In this document: one piece after another, positions 8,455 to 17,888 of the stretch
Position numbering within the stretch: the first letter of the stretch is position 1
How the letters are laid out: each line of letters starts with the position of its first letter
Assembly: GCF_018588585.1 (NCBI RefSeq)
Contig: NZ_JAEUFG010000016.1
Location: 1-64,000 of the forward strand
From: Bacillus sp. SM2101
GTDB taxonomy: Bacteria; Bacillota; Bacilli; Bacillales; SM2101
Length of the DNA stretch: 64,000 nucleotides
Direction: 5' to 3'
Translations under genes and position numbers: made by a program
The notes under the pieces: model-generated
The model's input: only the letters and a program-made list of their open reading frames with translations
What the model was told of the DNA's origin: nothing
Databases searched by the model: none

Positions 8455-9645
8455 GTGTTAGTCGCAAAATTAAGTAATAATAAACAAGTATCATTAGTTG
8501 AAAACTGGACGCGGAAGGAGCTTGAAATTCTAAAAAGAGACGAAAGCTTTTATTGTCCATCTTGTGGCGAAATGATGTACCTTAAGCTTGGAACGAAAAG
8601 AATATTTCACTTTGCACATCAAACGAAGGAGAATTGTAAATTTTCGATTGAACCAGAATCTCAGTATCATATGGAAGGGAAAAGTGAGATATATGAATGG
8701 TTAAAAAAACAATCATTTTCTATCAAGCTAGAGCATTATATAAGCAACATAAAACAGCGACCTGATTTAATTATTAGAGACAATCATCATGTATATGCGA
8801 TTGAGTTTCAATGTTCTACGATTAGTACTGAACTTTTTGCCAAACGAACAGCGGCTTATAAAAAATATGGTATTATTCCAGTTTGGATATTAGCAGCTAG
8901 CTTTATGAAAATAACTTCTCGGTGCATGAAGATATCTCAGTTTCAATCATTATTTATTCAAGATCTATATGGGCGTTATGGCAAGATCATATACTTTTGT
9001 CCGTATAAACGGCGGTTTTATCTTAACGAAAATCCACTTTTCTTCTCTTCAACTGAAGTTCTCTCTGGTATAGTTTCTCTTCCACTTCATTCAAGTACAT
9101 TTTATCAGTTGCTTAAATCAAAAGGTTTTCATGGGAAAACACTTTATGAAAATTGGGCCTATAAAAAGAAGTATTGGCGTTTATATTGTACGGTTTATCC
9201 TTCAAAAGACCTCGAAAAACTACTTCATGTATTGTATGAAAAAAAAATCCCACCGAGCCTAATTCCAGCGGAAGTTGGTATACCTACTAATTATTCCTAT
9301 TGGTTTGAGACACCACCGATTGTTTGGCAAGCTTATATATATGTTGATATTCTTATGAAAAGTAATGGGGGAACTTTCACATTCGCTGACATACTTAATT
9401 GTGTGAACCTACGAATCACTAATAATAAAATATCGATTAGAACATTACCTTTAGTGACAAACTCACATTATGCTAATGCTATTAGAGAATATTTGCTTTT
9501 ATTAGAGAAATTACAAGTGATAAAAAAAATTAAACATCAAGGGTTTAAAGTAAAAAAAGAATTTACGCTACCTAAATCTTCTGAAGATGCAGTTTTATTG
9601 GATTATGATATAATGAATAAGTTACTATCATATAATAATAAATAG
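8455..9645 (+). CDS. coiA: Competence protein CoiA
   Basis: Competence-associated protein of the CoiA family, proposed to act as a nuclease-like factor in processing incoming DNA. 396 residues from a GTG at 8455, preceded by AAAGGGTGGTG; an ATG at 8428 would add nine residues but has no comparable site and would disagree with the usual CoiA N-terminus. An N-terminal zinc-ribbon-like part (FYCPSCGEMMYLKLG, then HFAH and a further Cys) precedes a PD-(D/E)XK-like core (RPDLIIRDNHHVYAIEFQCS). Followed by pepF as in B. subtilis. Confidence 0.93.
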   Translation: MLVAKLSNNKQVSLVENWTRKELEILKRDESFYCPSCGEMMYLKLGTKRIFHFAHQTKENCKFSIEPESQYHMEGKSEIYEWLKKQSFSIKLEHYISNIKQRPDLIIRDNHHVYAIEFQCSTISTELFAKRTAAYKKYGIIPVWILAASFMKITSRCMKISQFQSLFIQDLYGRYGKIIYFCPYKRRFYLNENPLFFSSTEVLSGIVSLPLHSSTFYQLLKSKGFHGKTLYENWAYKKKYWRLYCTVYPSKDLEKLLHVLYEKKIPPSLIPAEVGIPTNYSYWFETPPIVWQAYIYVDILMKSNGGTFTFADILNCVNLRITNNKISIRTLPLVTNSHYANAIREYLLLLEKLQVIKKIKHQGFKVKKEFTLPKSSEDAVLLDYDIMNKLLSYNNK

Positions 9646-9699
9646 TTATATATGAATTGTTCAAACAATTTAGAACTGTGAATTTAAGGAGGCTATACG

Positions 9700-11517
9700 A
9701 TGTCCGAACAGGCAGCAGTGAAGAAAATACCTACAAGAGATGAAATAAGTATTGAAGATACATGGAAATTAGAAGATATTTTTGCATCTGATGAAGTGTG
9801 GGAAAATGAATTTAATGCAGTGAAGGCACTTATTCCAAATGTCCAAAAATATAATGGAAAACTAGCAGATTCTGCAGAAGTTTTATATGATTTATTACAA
9901 CTACAAGATGAAATAACGATGCGACTTAGCAAGCTTTATTCTTATGCACATATGCGTTATGATCAAGATACAACGAACTCTTTCTATCAAGGTTTAGATG
10001 ACAGAGCAAAAAATCTGTACACACAAGCTTCTAGCGCTTTATCATATGTAGTTCCAGAAATCCTTGCCATGGAAGAGAGTCAGCTTAAAGAGTTTTTAGA
10101 TAATAAAGAAGAATTAACGTTATATAAGAAGGCATTGGATGATATTACGCGTCAACGACCACATGTGCTGTCTTCTAGTGAAGAAGCTTTGTTAGCCCAA
10201 GCATCTGAAGTGATGGCATCTTCTAGTAATACGTTTGGGATGCTTAACAATGCCGACCTTACATTCCCAACTATAAAAGATGAGAATGGGGATGAGGTTG
10301 AAGTAACACATGGACGTTATATACGCTTCCTAGAGAGCGAAGATCGTCAAGTTAGAGAAAATGCATTTAAAGCTGTTTATGATACATATGGTAAATATAA
10401 AAACACATTTGCTAGTACATTAAGTGGAGCTGTGAAGAAGGATAATTTTAATGCAAGAGTGAGAAATTATGAGTCAGCTCGTCATGCAGCATTAAGTGCT
10501 AATAATATACCTGAATCAGTTTATGATAATTTAGTGGATACAGTAAATGATCACCTTCCTTTATTGCATAAATACATTTCTTTACGTAAAAAGCTGTTAG
10601 GTGTTGATCAACTTCATATGTATGATTTATATACACCACTTGTAAAAGACGTGAAAATGGAGGTAACCTACAAGGAAGCCAAGGATTATTTAATGAAAGG
10701 TCTTACTCCGTTAGGTGAGGATTACTTAGCCGTGATTAAAGAAGGGCTAGATAATCGATGGGTAGATGTTCATGAAACTAAAGGCAAACGAAGTGGGGCA
10801 TATTCATCAGGGACATATGGTACAAACCCATATATTCTAATGAACTGGCAAGATAATGTTAATAACTTATTTACACTTGCGCATGAGTTTGGTCACTCAG
10901 CGCATAGCTACTACACTCGAAAATTCCAGCCATACCCATATGGAAATTACTCAATCTTTGTAGCTGAAGTAGCATCAACTTGTAATGAGGCGCTACTTAA
11001 TGACTATTTATTGAAAACAATAGATGATGAACAAAAACGTCTGTATTTATTAAATCATTATTTAGAAGGCTTCCGTGGTACGGTATTCCGTCAGACGATG
11101 TTTGCTGAATATGAACATCTTATTCATCAAAAAGCGCAAGCAGGTGAAGCGTTAACAGCCGAATTATTAACAACGACTTATTATGATTTAAATAAAAAGT
11201 ATTTTGGAAATGATCTTGTCATTGATGAAGAAATCGGTCTTGAGTGGTCAAGAATCCCTCATTTCTATTACAATTACTATGTATTCCAATACGCTACTGG
11301 ATTCAGTGCTGCTACTGCCTTGAGTAAACAAATCCTTGATGAAGGTCAACCAGCTGTGGATAGATATATGGACTTTTTGAAAGCGGGTAGTTCAGATTAT
11401 CCAATTGAAGTATTGAAAAAAGCTGGAGTTGACATGACTTCATCAACTCCAGTTAAAGAAGCTTGTCAAGTTTTTGAAGAGAAGTTGAATGAAATGGAAC
11501 AGCTATTAACAAAATAA
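9700..11517 (+). CDS. pepF: Oligoendopeptidase F
   Basis: Cytosolic M3-family zinc metallopeptidase that cleaves short peptides; overexpression of the B. subtilis homologue affects sporulation phosphorelay peptides. 605 residues, full length. The zinc site HEFGHSAHS (HEXXH) is present, with the third ligand glutamate in the downstream VAEVASTCNEALL segment. AAGGAGG lies before the ATG. Follows coiA after 54 bp and ends at its own terminator. Confidence 0.96.
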   Translation: MSEQAAVKKIPTRDEISIEDTWKLEDIFASDEVWENEFNAVKALIPNVQKYNGKLADSAEVLYDLLQLQDEITMRLSKLYSYAHMRYDQDTTNSFYQGLDDRAKNLYTQASSALSYVVPEILAMEESQLKEFLDNKEELTLYKKALDDITRQRPHVLSSSEEALLAQASEVMASSSNTFGMLNNADLTFPTIKDENGDEVEVTHGRYIRFLESEDRQVRENAFKAVYDTYGKYKNTFASTLSGAVKKDNFNARVRNYESARHAALSANNIPESVYDNLVDTVNDHLPLLHKYISLRKKLLGVDQLHMYDLYTPLVKDVKMEVTYKEAKDYLMKGLTPLGEDYLAVIKEGLDNRWVDVHETKGKRSGAYSSGTYGTNPYILMNWQDNVNNLFTLAHEFGHSAHSYYTRKFQPYPYGNYSIFVAEVASTCNEALLNDYLLKTIDDEQKRLYLLNHYLEGFRGTVFRQTMFAEYEHLIHQKAQAGEALTAELLTTTYYDLNKKYFGNDLVIDEEIGLEWSRIPHFYYNYYVFQYATGFSAATALSKQILDEGQPAVDRYMDFLKAGSSDYPIEVLKKAGVDMTSSTPVKEACQVFEEKLNEMEQLLTK

Positions 11518-11521
11518 CTCG

Positions 11522-11560
11522 AAAAAGGAATGGGAATCCCGGAATCCCCATTCCTTTTTA
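11522..11560 (+). terminator. pepF terminator
   Basis: AAAAAGGAATGGG (11522-11534) pairs with CCCATTCCTTTTT (11547-11559), inner bases extending the stem; 4 bp after the pepF stop. Confidence 0.9.
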
Positions 11561-11634
11561 TTGTTCAACAAGCTCTGATGGATAAGAGGGTTGCACGCAC
11601 TTATATTATTAATGATGTGAAGTGGTGTAGTTAG

Positions 11635-11805
11635 TTAAACTCCACGAAAGCGATTACGATCGTTAAGATAGATTATGAAACTTAAGATAGTAATAAAAAG
11701 TAAAGGAGAGCTAATATAGATCGGAATAATTTGCATTAACCCAAGTATTTGTATAGCTAAAGCAACTATAAAAAAAATACTAAATAGTACAACGACAAGT
11801 TTCAT
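11635..11805 (-). CDS. Small two-segment membrane protein (YizD position)
   Basis: 56 residues from the ATG at 11805, which follows AAAGGTTGATGG. Two hydrophobic segments (about residues 2-25 and 27-46) separated by a short loop, ending in the basic tail NDRNRFRGV. The frame continues upstream to 11943 but that extension lacks a ribosome binding site. B. subtilis has a small gene (yizD) in the same interval between pepF and spxH; the match is by position and size only. Function unknown. Confidence 0.55.
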   Translation of the reverse strand: MKLVVVLFSIFFIVALAIQILGLMQIIPIYISSPLLFITILSFIIYLNDRNRFRGV

Positions 11806-12047
11806 ACCATCAACCTTTCTGTCCGTTAATATAATGATATTTGGAATGTGGTACGAGTAGTTATAATGTATATTGTATGATGGATAAGTGTAATGTATGA
11901 CAAAATTGTGAAAGGGTGAGCAGAATTGTTGCCATTGTTTCATTCATCTGTTATATTATACTTGTGAAGTTAATCACAAACAAACAATACCCCTTGTTTG
12001 ACCGTGAAAATTTCTCCCATCCCCTTTGTTGTCTTTAGACATACATG

Positions 12048-12082
12048 AAAAAAGCTTAGTTTATGCTTACTAAGCTTTTTTT
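12048..12082. terminator. Bidirectional hairpin terminator
   Basis: Perfect stem AAAAAAGCTTAGT / ACTAAGCTTTTTT around a short loop, A run on one side and T run on the other, so it can terminate in either direction. On the minus strand it would stop readthrough from spxH. Confidence 0.65.
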
Positions 12083-12087
12083 ATTTG

Positions 12088-12200
12088 TCTCTCTTCGTAA
12101 ACTTAACTACTATAAATGTAAGAAAAAATGCTAAGAATACTTTTTGTATTCGGTTATTATCTCAGTAATAACGTCACTATGTGAAAAGCGTTGCTACAAT
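12088..12200 (+). repeat. MITE-like repeat, strongly degenerate copy
   Basis: The left end TCTCTTCGTAAACTTAACTA is recognisable, starting at the T tract of the hairpin just before it; the rest is poorly conserved. The boundary on the right is uncertain. Confidence 0.35.
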
Positions 12201-12431
12201 TTTGTTAACTAGGTGTCCAAGTACAAGAACAATGTGTGTATATATGTTGGGTTATATGGTTTGGACAATGAATGAGTAAAAATAATTCATACAAACACCA
12301 GGCTAATCGTAATACTATTGACTTACCATTATCGATATATGTTGGAAAAGAAACAATCAATGTATATTTCTTAATAATAATAACGTAAAGAAAAAGAGTC
12401 TTACACATGATTGGTCAGACTCTTTCTACAA

Positions 12432-12562
12432 GGCTATTTTTGAATACATTGTCACTTATCGTTTATCTCTACCTTTATTCTGCAAAACGCAGAGTGTTAC
12501 GCAAATGGACATCTTAATTCTCTAAGTTAGGAATAATAGCAACAAAGTTTAGGAGAACAGCC
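12432..12562 (-). repeat. MITE-like repeat, inverted orientation
   Basis: On the minus strand the element starts GGGCTGTTCTCC, TAAACTTTGTTGCTATT, followed by GAATTAAGATGTCC; the other end is GGCTATTTTTGAATACATTG on the plus strand. It lies just downstream of spxH (minus strand). Confidence 0.6.
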
Positions 12563-12579
12563 CTAATAAAGTGATGAAG

Positions 12580-13455
12580 CTACTGGATATATCTCCAGAA
12601 CGTCCCGTATTTTACAGGAACTCTTTCAACCTTTTTTTGCAATGCAAGTTTTTTCATCTCTCGTTCTACGTCATTACAAGACATATCGTAGACAACAGAT
12701 ATTTCTTTTGTTGCTACAAACCTAAAATGCTGTAAAAACACTTCAAGTGGAGGAACTGGGTCTGCTTGCACTTTTCTACCGAGCATATCTTGAATGACCT
12801 GCACATAAACATCATAAGAATAGCACCCAGATATTTTTAACCCTTCATCTTCCACATGTTCATTAAATAGGATGAGTGTAGGTATTTCCTGTACATCCAT
12901 TTCCGAAGTAATTTTCAAGTCACATTGTAGTGCTCTTGCAGCACTTGGTGAGTGAATATCTTTAATAAATTCGTCAACATCAAGTCCTACATCTTTTGCA
13001 CATTCAATTAAAACTTCTTCGTTAGAAATGTTTTGCTTTTCTAAAAATAGCACTTCTTGTACTTTTCTTAGAAATCGGTTCCCTGATTTTCGACCTTGAA
13101 GCTCTGCTGCTTTAATCGCAACTGAGACTGCATAGGGTGTTGAAATTGGATCTTCCATCCATATTGTTCCGTCGCATGACATTCCACTTCTGCTTGCTGC
13201 CCTTTCCCAAACCATAGCCATATTTTCATGGCTTTTCTTTCTTCTAAGTTGTAAAGTTTCTAATTTTCCACTAACTATATGACGCAATGAAAAAAAACGT
13301 CCATATTCAATTATTAATTTTTTTACGATTGGTTCAAGACCCCAACAATCAGAACAAAGCGGATCAACAAACATGTATAATTCTAATGGCTTTCTTTGTG
13401 GTGTATGAGAGCTTAAGGTATGGTTTTGCATATTACTTGATTGTTGCTTTTTCAA
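12580..13455 (-). CDS. spxH: ClpXP adaptor protein SpxH (YjbH)
   Basis: Thioredoxin/DsbA-fold adaptor that presents Spx to ClpXP for degradation. 291 residues. The CXXC-type site is in [13 protein letters not shown] (about residues 31-43), followed by DsbA-like segments VSGKLETL and [11 protein letters not shown] and the cis-Pro region [10 protein letters not shown]. Its ATGA overlaps the end of the truncated-haemoglobin gene, so the two are translated as an operon, as in B. subtilis. Its substrate Spx is encoded 8.5 kb away in this window. Confidence 0.94.
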   Translation of the reverse strand: MKKQQSSNMQNHTLSSHTPQRKPLELYMFVDPLCSDCWGLEPIVKKLIIEYGRFFSLRHIVSGKLETLQLRRKKSHENMAMVWERAASRSGMSCDGTIWMEDPISTPYAVSVAIKAAELQGRKSGNRFLRKVQEVLFLEKQNISNEEVLIECAKDVGLDVDEFIKDIHSPSAARALQCDLKITSEMDVQEIPTLILFNEHVEDEGLKISGCYSYDVYVQVIQDMLGRKVQADPVPPLEVFLQHFRFVATKEISVVYDMSCNDVEREMKKLALQKKVERVPVKYGTFWRYIQ

Positions 13456-13865
13456 AATGAAACCCCTTTCGTCTCTGTTCCTTGATCAGGTGTGTTAATC
13501 ATATGTTGGGCAGTTAATACTAATCTGTTATAAAACTCTTCACGCACAGGACCGTTAAGGTTTACTGCATCCATTGCTTCTTTCATGCATTGTAACCATG
13601 CTCTTGCTCTAGTTGGTGTAATTTCAAATGGCATATGTCGGGCACGTAGCATCGGGTGACCATGCTCAGTCGTATAATGGTTTGGTCCACCTAAATATTG
13701 TGTTAAAAACTGTTTTTGTTTACGTGCAGTTTCGGTTAAGTCGTTAGGAAAGATAGGAGCCAACTCAGCATGTTGCTTCACTCGGAGATAGAACTCATCT
13801 ACTAGCTTATCAATGAATTGTTCGCCACCTATTGCGACAAATGGTGTTAACATCTTATCGGTCAT
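13452..13865 (-). CDS. yjbI: Truncated haemoglobin, group II (YjbI)
   Basis: Small haem protein; 137 residues (about 132 in B. subtilis). The 2-on-2 globin landmarks are visible: [10 protein letters not shown] in the B helix, the glycine-rich [20 protein letters not shown] segment carrying the proximal His, and the Trp of [10 protein letters not shown] at the G8 position typical of group II. In B. subtilis it supports the function of YjbH. First gene of the yjbI-spxH operon; an inverted repeat lies 66-111 bp upstream. Confidence 0.94.
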   Translation of the reverse strand: MTDKMLTPFVAIGGEQFIDKLVDEFYLRVKQHAELAPIFPNDLTETARKQKQFLTQYLGGPNHYTTEHGHPMLRARHMPFEITPTRARAWLQCMKEAMDAVNLNGPVREEFYNRLVLTAQHMINTPDQGTETKGVSF

Positions 13866-13930
13866 GTTGACTACTCCTTTTTTATTGTAGAATAGATTAT
13901 TTCTAAGTTCTAACCTCTCTCATTGTTACA

Positions 13931-13976
13931 CCTTTTCGACTGAAGACAAAAAGATTTTCATCATAAGTCGAAAAGG
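13931..13976 (-). promoter_or_regulatory. Perfect 11-bp inverted repeat upstream of yjbI-spxH
   Basis: CCTTTTCGACT (13931-13941) and AGTCGAAAAGG (13966-13976) are exact complements around a 24-base spacer, 66-111 bp upstream of yjbI on its promoter side. There is no T tract on either strand after the stem, so an operator or leader structure is as likely as a terminator. Confidence 0.4.
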
Positions 13977-14156
13977 CACTACAACACTTGTAAGGGTTAA
14001 GCATCTTTATTTTTTTTTTTCCAATGATGTCTCTTATTCCTTATAGTACTTTTGGAGGACTAAGGACTTTACGCTTATATAAAACTTAGTAAATGTATGT
14101 TTATTTTAGCAATCTATAACAGTTATCTCAAATAAAGAGCACTGAAATTCGTACAC

Positions 14157-14186
14157 AAAAAAATACCATCCTGATTAAAGGAGGTA
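14157..14186 (-). terminator. yjbJ terminator (minus strand)
   Basis: On the minus strand TACCTCCT, loop, AGGATGGTA (one bulge) runs into T7. It is 47 bp after the transglycosylase stop. Confidence 0.75.
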
Positions 14187-14232
14187 CTATCAAGGTTTTT
14201 AGCTATTAATAATAGAAAAAAACACTTTAATT

Positions 14233-14841
14233 TTATAATGAGTGATATGTATTAGTTACTTTTTTAACATAGTTTTGCGTTTCTTTAAATGGTGGGATAC
14301 CTTCAAACTTATCTACATTTCCTGGGCCAGCATTATATGCAGCTAGAGCCAATTCAAGATCGTTATCGTATCTATTAAGCATATCACGTAAATATTTCGT
14401 CCCAGCTGCAATATTCTCTTCCGGATCATATAAATTTGTAACACCTAACGCCTTAGCTGTAGGAGGCATTAATTGCATTAAACCAGTTGCCCCTGCTCGA
14501 CTAACTGCATTTGGGTTAAAGTTGGACTCTGTCTTTATCACAGCCAAAATTAACTTTGGATCAATATTATATTTTTGTGCAGCATTATTTACGATCTCAT
14601 CATATGTTTTTGGAGTGCTATTGTCACTTGCGATACTTCCGTTTAGCTGTTGTTGAGCATATGCTTGTGTTGTTAATTGACTATTTTGGACTGAAACATT
14701 TGCTGGAGCACTTGAATCCACTAAATATTCATTTAAAAGCTCTTTAAATAGAGACTCATTTAATGATGTTTGTGATGAGCTTACTTGAAAATTTTTCAAT
14801 GCCTGAAGCTCCATCATAACTTTTAAACGATCAATACTCAA
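14233..14841 (-). CDS. yjbJ: Lytic transglycosylase, SLT domain (YjbJ)
   Basis: Putative peptidoglycan lytic transglycosylase. The SLT domain occupies roughly residues 85-200: [19 protein letters not shown] with the catalytic Glu, [10 protein letters not shown], and [12 protein letters not shown]. The N-terminal 80 residues are polar and low in complexity; no cleaved signal peptide is evident, so the export route is unclear. A TTG at 14841 is chosen because AGGTGAT precedes it at ideal spacing; the GTG at 14850 would be part of that site. Monocistronic with terminator. Confidence 0.9.
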   Translation of the reverse strand: MSIDRLKVMMELQALKNFQVSSSQTSLNESLFKELLNEYLVDSSAPANVSVQNSQLTTQAYAQQQLNGSIASDNSTPKTYDEIVNNAAQKYNIDPKLILAVIKTESNFNPNAVSRAGATGLMQLMPPTAKALGVTNLYDPEENIAAGTKYLRDMLNRYDNDLELALAAYNAGPGNVDKFEGIPPFKETQNYVKKVTNTYHSL

Positions 14842-15042
14842 TTTAATCACCTATCTTTCTAAAATACGAGGAAGTTTTAATATGTTGCTTACGTTATTAA
14901 AGTGAACAGATCGCATGTCCTTTTTTAACGCTAAATCCAATCAGCCACATTGTGAGAATATAAATGATTGAATATGAGGTGACAAAAGTTAGTTGATTTG
15001 TCTATGGTATCATTTCGTTCATTTTTTTTCTTTGTTATGTAT

Positions 15043-15201
15043 GGCTCTTTCCGTAAACTTTGTTGCTTTTTTTCATTTATAATTGAGCAAGTGAAGTCAT
15101 TATATAACTGTTATAACCATTAGAGCAGAAAAGATGCCCCCAAATGTTAGCTATATTCACAGTGAGCTCTTAGGTAAGCAACAATTTATTCGAAATCAAC
15201 C
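15043..15201 (+). repeat. MITE-like intergenic repeat, full copy
   Basis: 159 bp; left end GGCTCTTTCCGTAAACTTTG, interior GAGCAGAAAAGATGCCC, right end AGCAACAATTTATTCG then AAATCAACC. Lies between the minus-strand genes yjbJ and yjbK. Confidence 0.7.
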
Positions 15202-15232
15202 TTATGTATTTATGAAATGAACATTTTCATTG

Positions 15233-15820
15233 TCAACTTTCTTCTTTGTTAATCTTATAATTATAAAATCTTTGAATTTTATTTTCTGTTTTACGTACAG
15301 GAATTTGAAATTTACTTAACAGTTTTTGAAATGTAGCAAATCCAGTTTCGTAATTTCTTACTTCATATTCAATTTCGTAATCATCTATTGTTAAATAATG
15401 ACTATGGTCAAAAACTAGCGTTCCACCCTCATATATTATTTCGGCTCTATTTGTAGAAAGTGAACCAAAATACTTTATTTCGTTAATTGGAACATGAAGT
15501 TTTTTTAATTGCTGAAGAACCTCTCCATTTATGGAAAAATCGTTGCGAAGCAATCGTTGTGCTTGTTCATCTGTAAGCGGTTGATGTGTCTCAAGTAAGC
15601 CGACTTGGGCTGGCTGCTTTAATGTTAGCATATATTCGTTTTCTTTTAAACGGATTCTCAATGCAGAAGCTTTACTTTTAAGCGCAAAATCGTTTGTATC
15701 GAAATAATAGTTTACCTGGGATTTGAAATGTGTATTGTTTATTGAAAAAGCATTTAGCATGTTGTTAAATTCAATTTTCGTCAAAATATTTTTAAATTCA
15801 ATTTCAATTTCTTGAGTCAC
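15233..15820 (-). CDS. yjbK: CYTH-domain triphosphate tunnel protein (YjbK)
   Basis: 195 residues. The CYTH/triphosphate tunnel metalloenzyme signature ExExK is at the N-terminus (EIEIEFKN), with alternating basic and acidic strands downstream (ALRIRLKENEYMLTLKQP, LVFDHSHYL, YEIEYEV). The family hydrolyses triphosphates or cyclises ATP; the substrate of YjbK is not established. GTG start after AGAAGGG. Divergent from yjbL with 126 bp between them, as in B. subtilis. Confidence 0.9.
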   Translation of the reverse strand: MTQEIEIEFKNILTKIEFNNMLNAFSINNTHFKSQVNYYFDTNDFALKSKASALRIRLKENEYMLTLKQPAQVGLLETHQPLTDEQAQRLLRNDFSINGEVLQQLKKLHVPINEIKYFGSLSTNRAEIIYEGGTLVFDHSHYLTIDDYEIEYEVRNYETGFATFQKLLSKFQIPVRKTENKIQRFYNYKINKEES

Positions 15821-15946
15821 TTTGAATACGTCCCTTCTACCTGTATCATTACATTATCTCTTTAATTTATGACAATCGCAATTATTATCTTCATATACAA
15901 GAGTGTGATAAAATAAAACCAACATTCACTATAGAAGGAGAGCATC

Positions 15947-16324
15947 ATGCGAAAAATAATTACGATAACTAGTTACAAAATAAATGAGCAAATCATACAA
16001 CTATGCTCAAATGATACAAGTATTAATATTACAAAAGGAAAAGATACGAAGCAAATGCTTGTTGATTCAGATCAGACTGCCTTTATTTATATCATTGAAT
16101 GTGATGAAGAGTATGTTTATATAGAGATTCCACATGCTTGTTGGAAAGGGTTAAAGCAGCTTCTCTTACATAATTACCAAGCTGTTTTACAGGTGGGGAA
16201 TCAACGTCTTCAACTTGAAAATATGAAAGAAGAGTTAGAGTACTTAATTAATAATATTGAAGGAAATACAAACTATGGTGACGAAATGGTTAGTAAAGTG
16301 GAGGAAATATTTTTAACTAACTGA
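15947..16324 (+). CDS. yjbL: Conserved protein YjbL, unknown function
   Basis: 125 residues, soluble, mixed charge, no signal or membrane segment. Position between yjbK and the small alarmone synthetase gene and the length match B. subtilis YjbL. Start ATG at 15947 follows AGAAGGAGAGC. No catalytic motif is visible; the identification is largely from synteny. Confidence 0.8.
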   Translation: MRKIITITSYKINEQIIQLCSNDTSINITKGKDTKQMLVDSDQTAFIYIIECDEEYVYIEIPHACWKGLKQLLLHNYQAVLQVGNQRLQLENMKEELEYLINNIEGNTNYGDEMVSKVEEIFLTN

Positions 16325-16419
16325 TTAGGTTACATAGTTAAACCTCAAAGATTTTTATACTGTTACATATATATAAAGAGCTAAATCTTTCAGCGTAAGA
16401 GTAGATGGTGGTGTTTAAT

Positions 16420-17055
16420 ATGGGTGAACATTGGGACGTGTTTTTAGCTCCTTATCGTCAAGCAGTCGAGGAGTTAAAAGTAAAACTTAAAGGAATGCGC
16501 TCGCAGTTTGTTATGCATTCTGAGCATTCAGTTGTTGAATTTGTAACAGGGCGTGTAAAGCCAATTGCGAGTATATTAGATAAAGCAGCAAAAAAAAATA
16601 TTCCTCTCAGTAACTTAAGTGAGGAAATGCAAGATATCGCTGGATTAAGAATTATGTGTCAATTTGTTGATGATATTAAAATAGTTGTAGAAATGTTACA
16701 AAAGCGCAATGATTTTGAAATTATTGAAGAGAGAGACTATATAAATCAAAATAAAGAGAGTGGATACCGCTCTCATCATGTAGTTATTCGATACCCTGTG
16801 CAAACGATTAAAGGTGAAAAACAAATTCTTATTGAAATACAAATACGAACATTAGCGATGAATTTCTGGGCTACAATAGAGCATTCACTCAATTATAAAT
16901 ATCGCGGTCAATTTCCAGAGGACATCCAGCTTCGTTTAAAGAGTGCTGCTGAGGCAGCATATAGATTAGATGAGGAGATGTCCTTAATCCGTGAAGAAAT
17001 TCAAGAGGCACAAGCATTCTTTACTAAGAAAAAGGAAGTACATGATTCAGATTAA
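16420..17055 (+). CDS. sasB: Small alarmone synthetase SasB/RelQ (YjbM)
   Basis: Single-domain (p)ppGpp synthetase without the hydrolase or regulatory parts of Rel. 212 residues from the ATG at 16420, preceded by AGATGGTGGTG; an ATG at 16405 would add MVVFN ahead of the normal N-terminus and overlaps that site. Synthetase motifs: VTGRVKPIASI, DIAGLRIMCQFVDD, ESGYRSHHVVI, and EIQIRTLAMNFWATIEHSLNYKY. Forms an operon with NAD kinase (32 bp) and the pseudouridine synthase. Confidence 0.95.
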   Translation: MGEHWDVFLAPYRQAVEELKVKLKGMRSQFVMHSEHSVVEFVTGRVKPIASILDKAAKKNIPLSNLSEEMQDIAGLRIMCQFVDDIKIVVEMLQKRNDFEIIEERDYINQNKESGYRSHHVVIRYPVQTIKGEKQILIEIQIRTLAMNFWATIEHSLNYKYRGQFPEDIQLRLKSAAEAAYRLDEEMSLIREEIQEAQAFFTKKKEVHDSD

Positions 17056-17086
17056 TCATTTGATTACTTGAAAAGGGATGTTGATA

Positions 17087-17881
17087 ATGAAATTTGCTGT
17101 AACTTCAAAAGGTGACACTACATCAAATACATTAATGCATAAAATGAAAACATACTTATTAGATTTTGATCTAGTATATGATGAGGATCGGCCAGATATA
17201 GTCGTTTCTGTAGGTGGAGATGGTACGCTATTGTATGCTTTCCATCGTTATAAAAGCAGACTCGATAAAACTGCATTTGTAGGTGTTCATACAGGTCATT
17301 TAGGTTTTTATGCGGATTGGGTTCCAGATGAAATTGAAAAGCTTGTTATAGCTATTGCAAAAACACCTTATCAAGTGATTGAGTACCCAATATTAGAAGT
17401 AATTATTCGTTACTTAGATGGAGCTAAGGAACAAAGGTATTTAGCCCTAAATGAATGTACTGTAAAGAGTGTTGAGGGGTCTCTTGTAATGGACGTGGAA
17501 ATAAAAGGTCAGCATTTCGAGACATTTAGAGGTGATGGGTTATGTGTTTCAACGCCGTCAGGCAGTACAGCATATAATAAAGCACTAGGCGGTGCTATTT
17601 TACATCCATCATTAGAGGCTATACAAGTAGCTGAGATGGCTTCTATTAACAATAGAGTGTTTCGTACGATTGGCTCACCTTTAATATTGCCAGGGCACCA
17701 TACATGCTTGTTTAAGCCCGTAAATGATGTGGATTTTCAAATCACTATAGATCATTTAACACTACTTCATAAAGAGGTTAAATCCATACAATATCGGGTT
17801 GCTCATGAGAAAATAAGGTTTGCTCGCTTTCGACCGTTTCCATTTTGGAAGCGTGTTCGTGATTCATTTGTTAAGGAATGA
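17087..17881 (+). CDS. nadF: NAD kinase
   Basis: Phosphorylates NAD to NADP. 264 residues from the ATG at 17087 (AAAAGGG upstream; the ATG at 17078 is too close to that site). The NAD-kinase signature [15 protein letters not shown] is near residue 45, with GHLGFYADW, the NE(C)T motif [10 protein letters not shown], and the glycine-rich [24 protein letters not shown]. Middle gene of the alarmone synthetase operon. Confidence 0.95.
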   Translation: MKFAVTSKGDTTSNTLMHKMKTYLLDFDLVYDEDRPDIVVSVGGDGTLLYAFHRYKSRLDKTAFVGVHTGHLGFYADWVPDEIEKLVIAIAKTPYQVIEYPILEVIIRYLDGAKEQRYLALNECTVKSVEGSLVMDVEIKGQHFETFRGDGLCVSTPSGSTAYNKALGGAILHPSLEAIQVAEMASINNRVFRTIGSPLILPGHHTCLFKPVNDVDFQITIDHLTLLHKEVKSIQYRVAHEKIRFARFRPFPFWKRVRDSFVKE

Positions 17882-17888
17882 CTACAAT

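Noticed and set aside
11806-11943. N-terminal extension of the small membrane protein at 11635-11805
   Set aside because: The extension lacks a ribosome binding site and reads as random polar and aromatic residues; the internal ATG has AAAGGTTGATGG.
12205-12408. Minus-strand frame of 67 codons between pepF and spxH
   Set aside because: No ribosome binding site, erratic composition, and it overlaps degenerate repeat DNA; no support as a gene.
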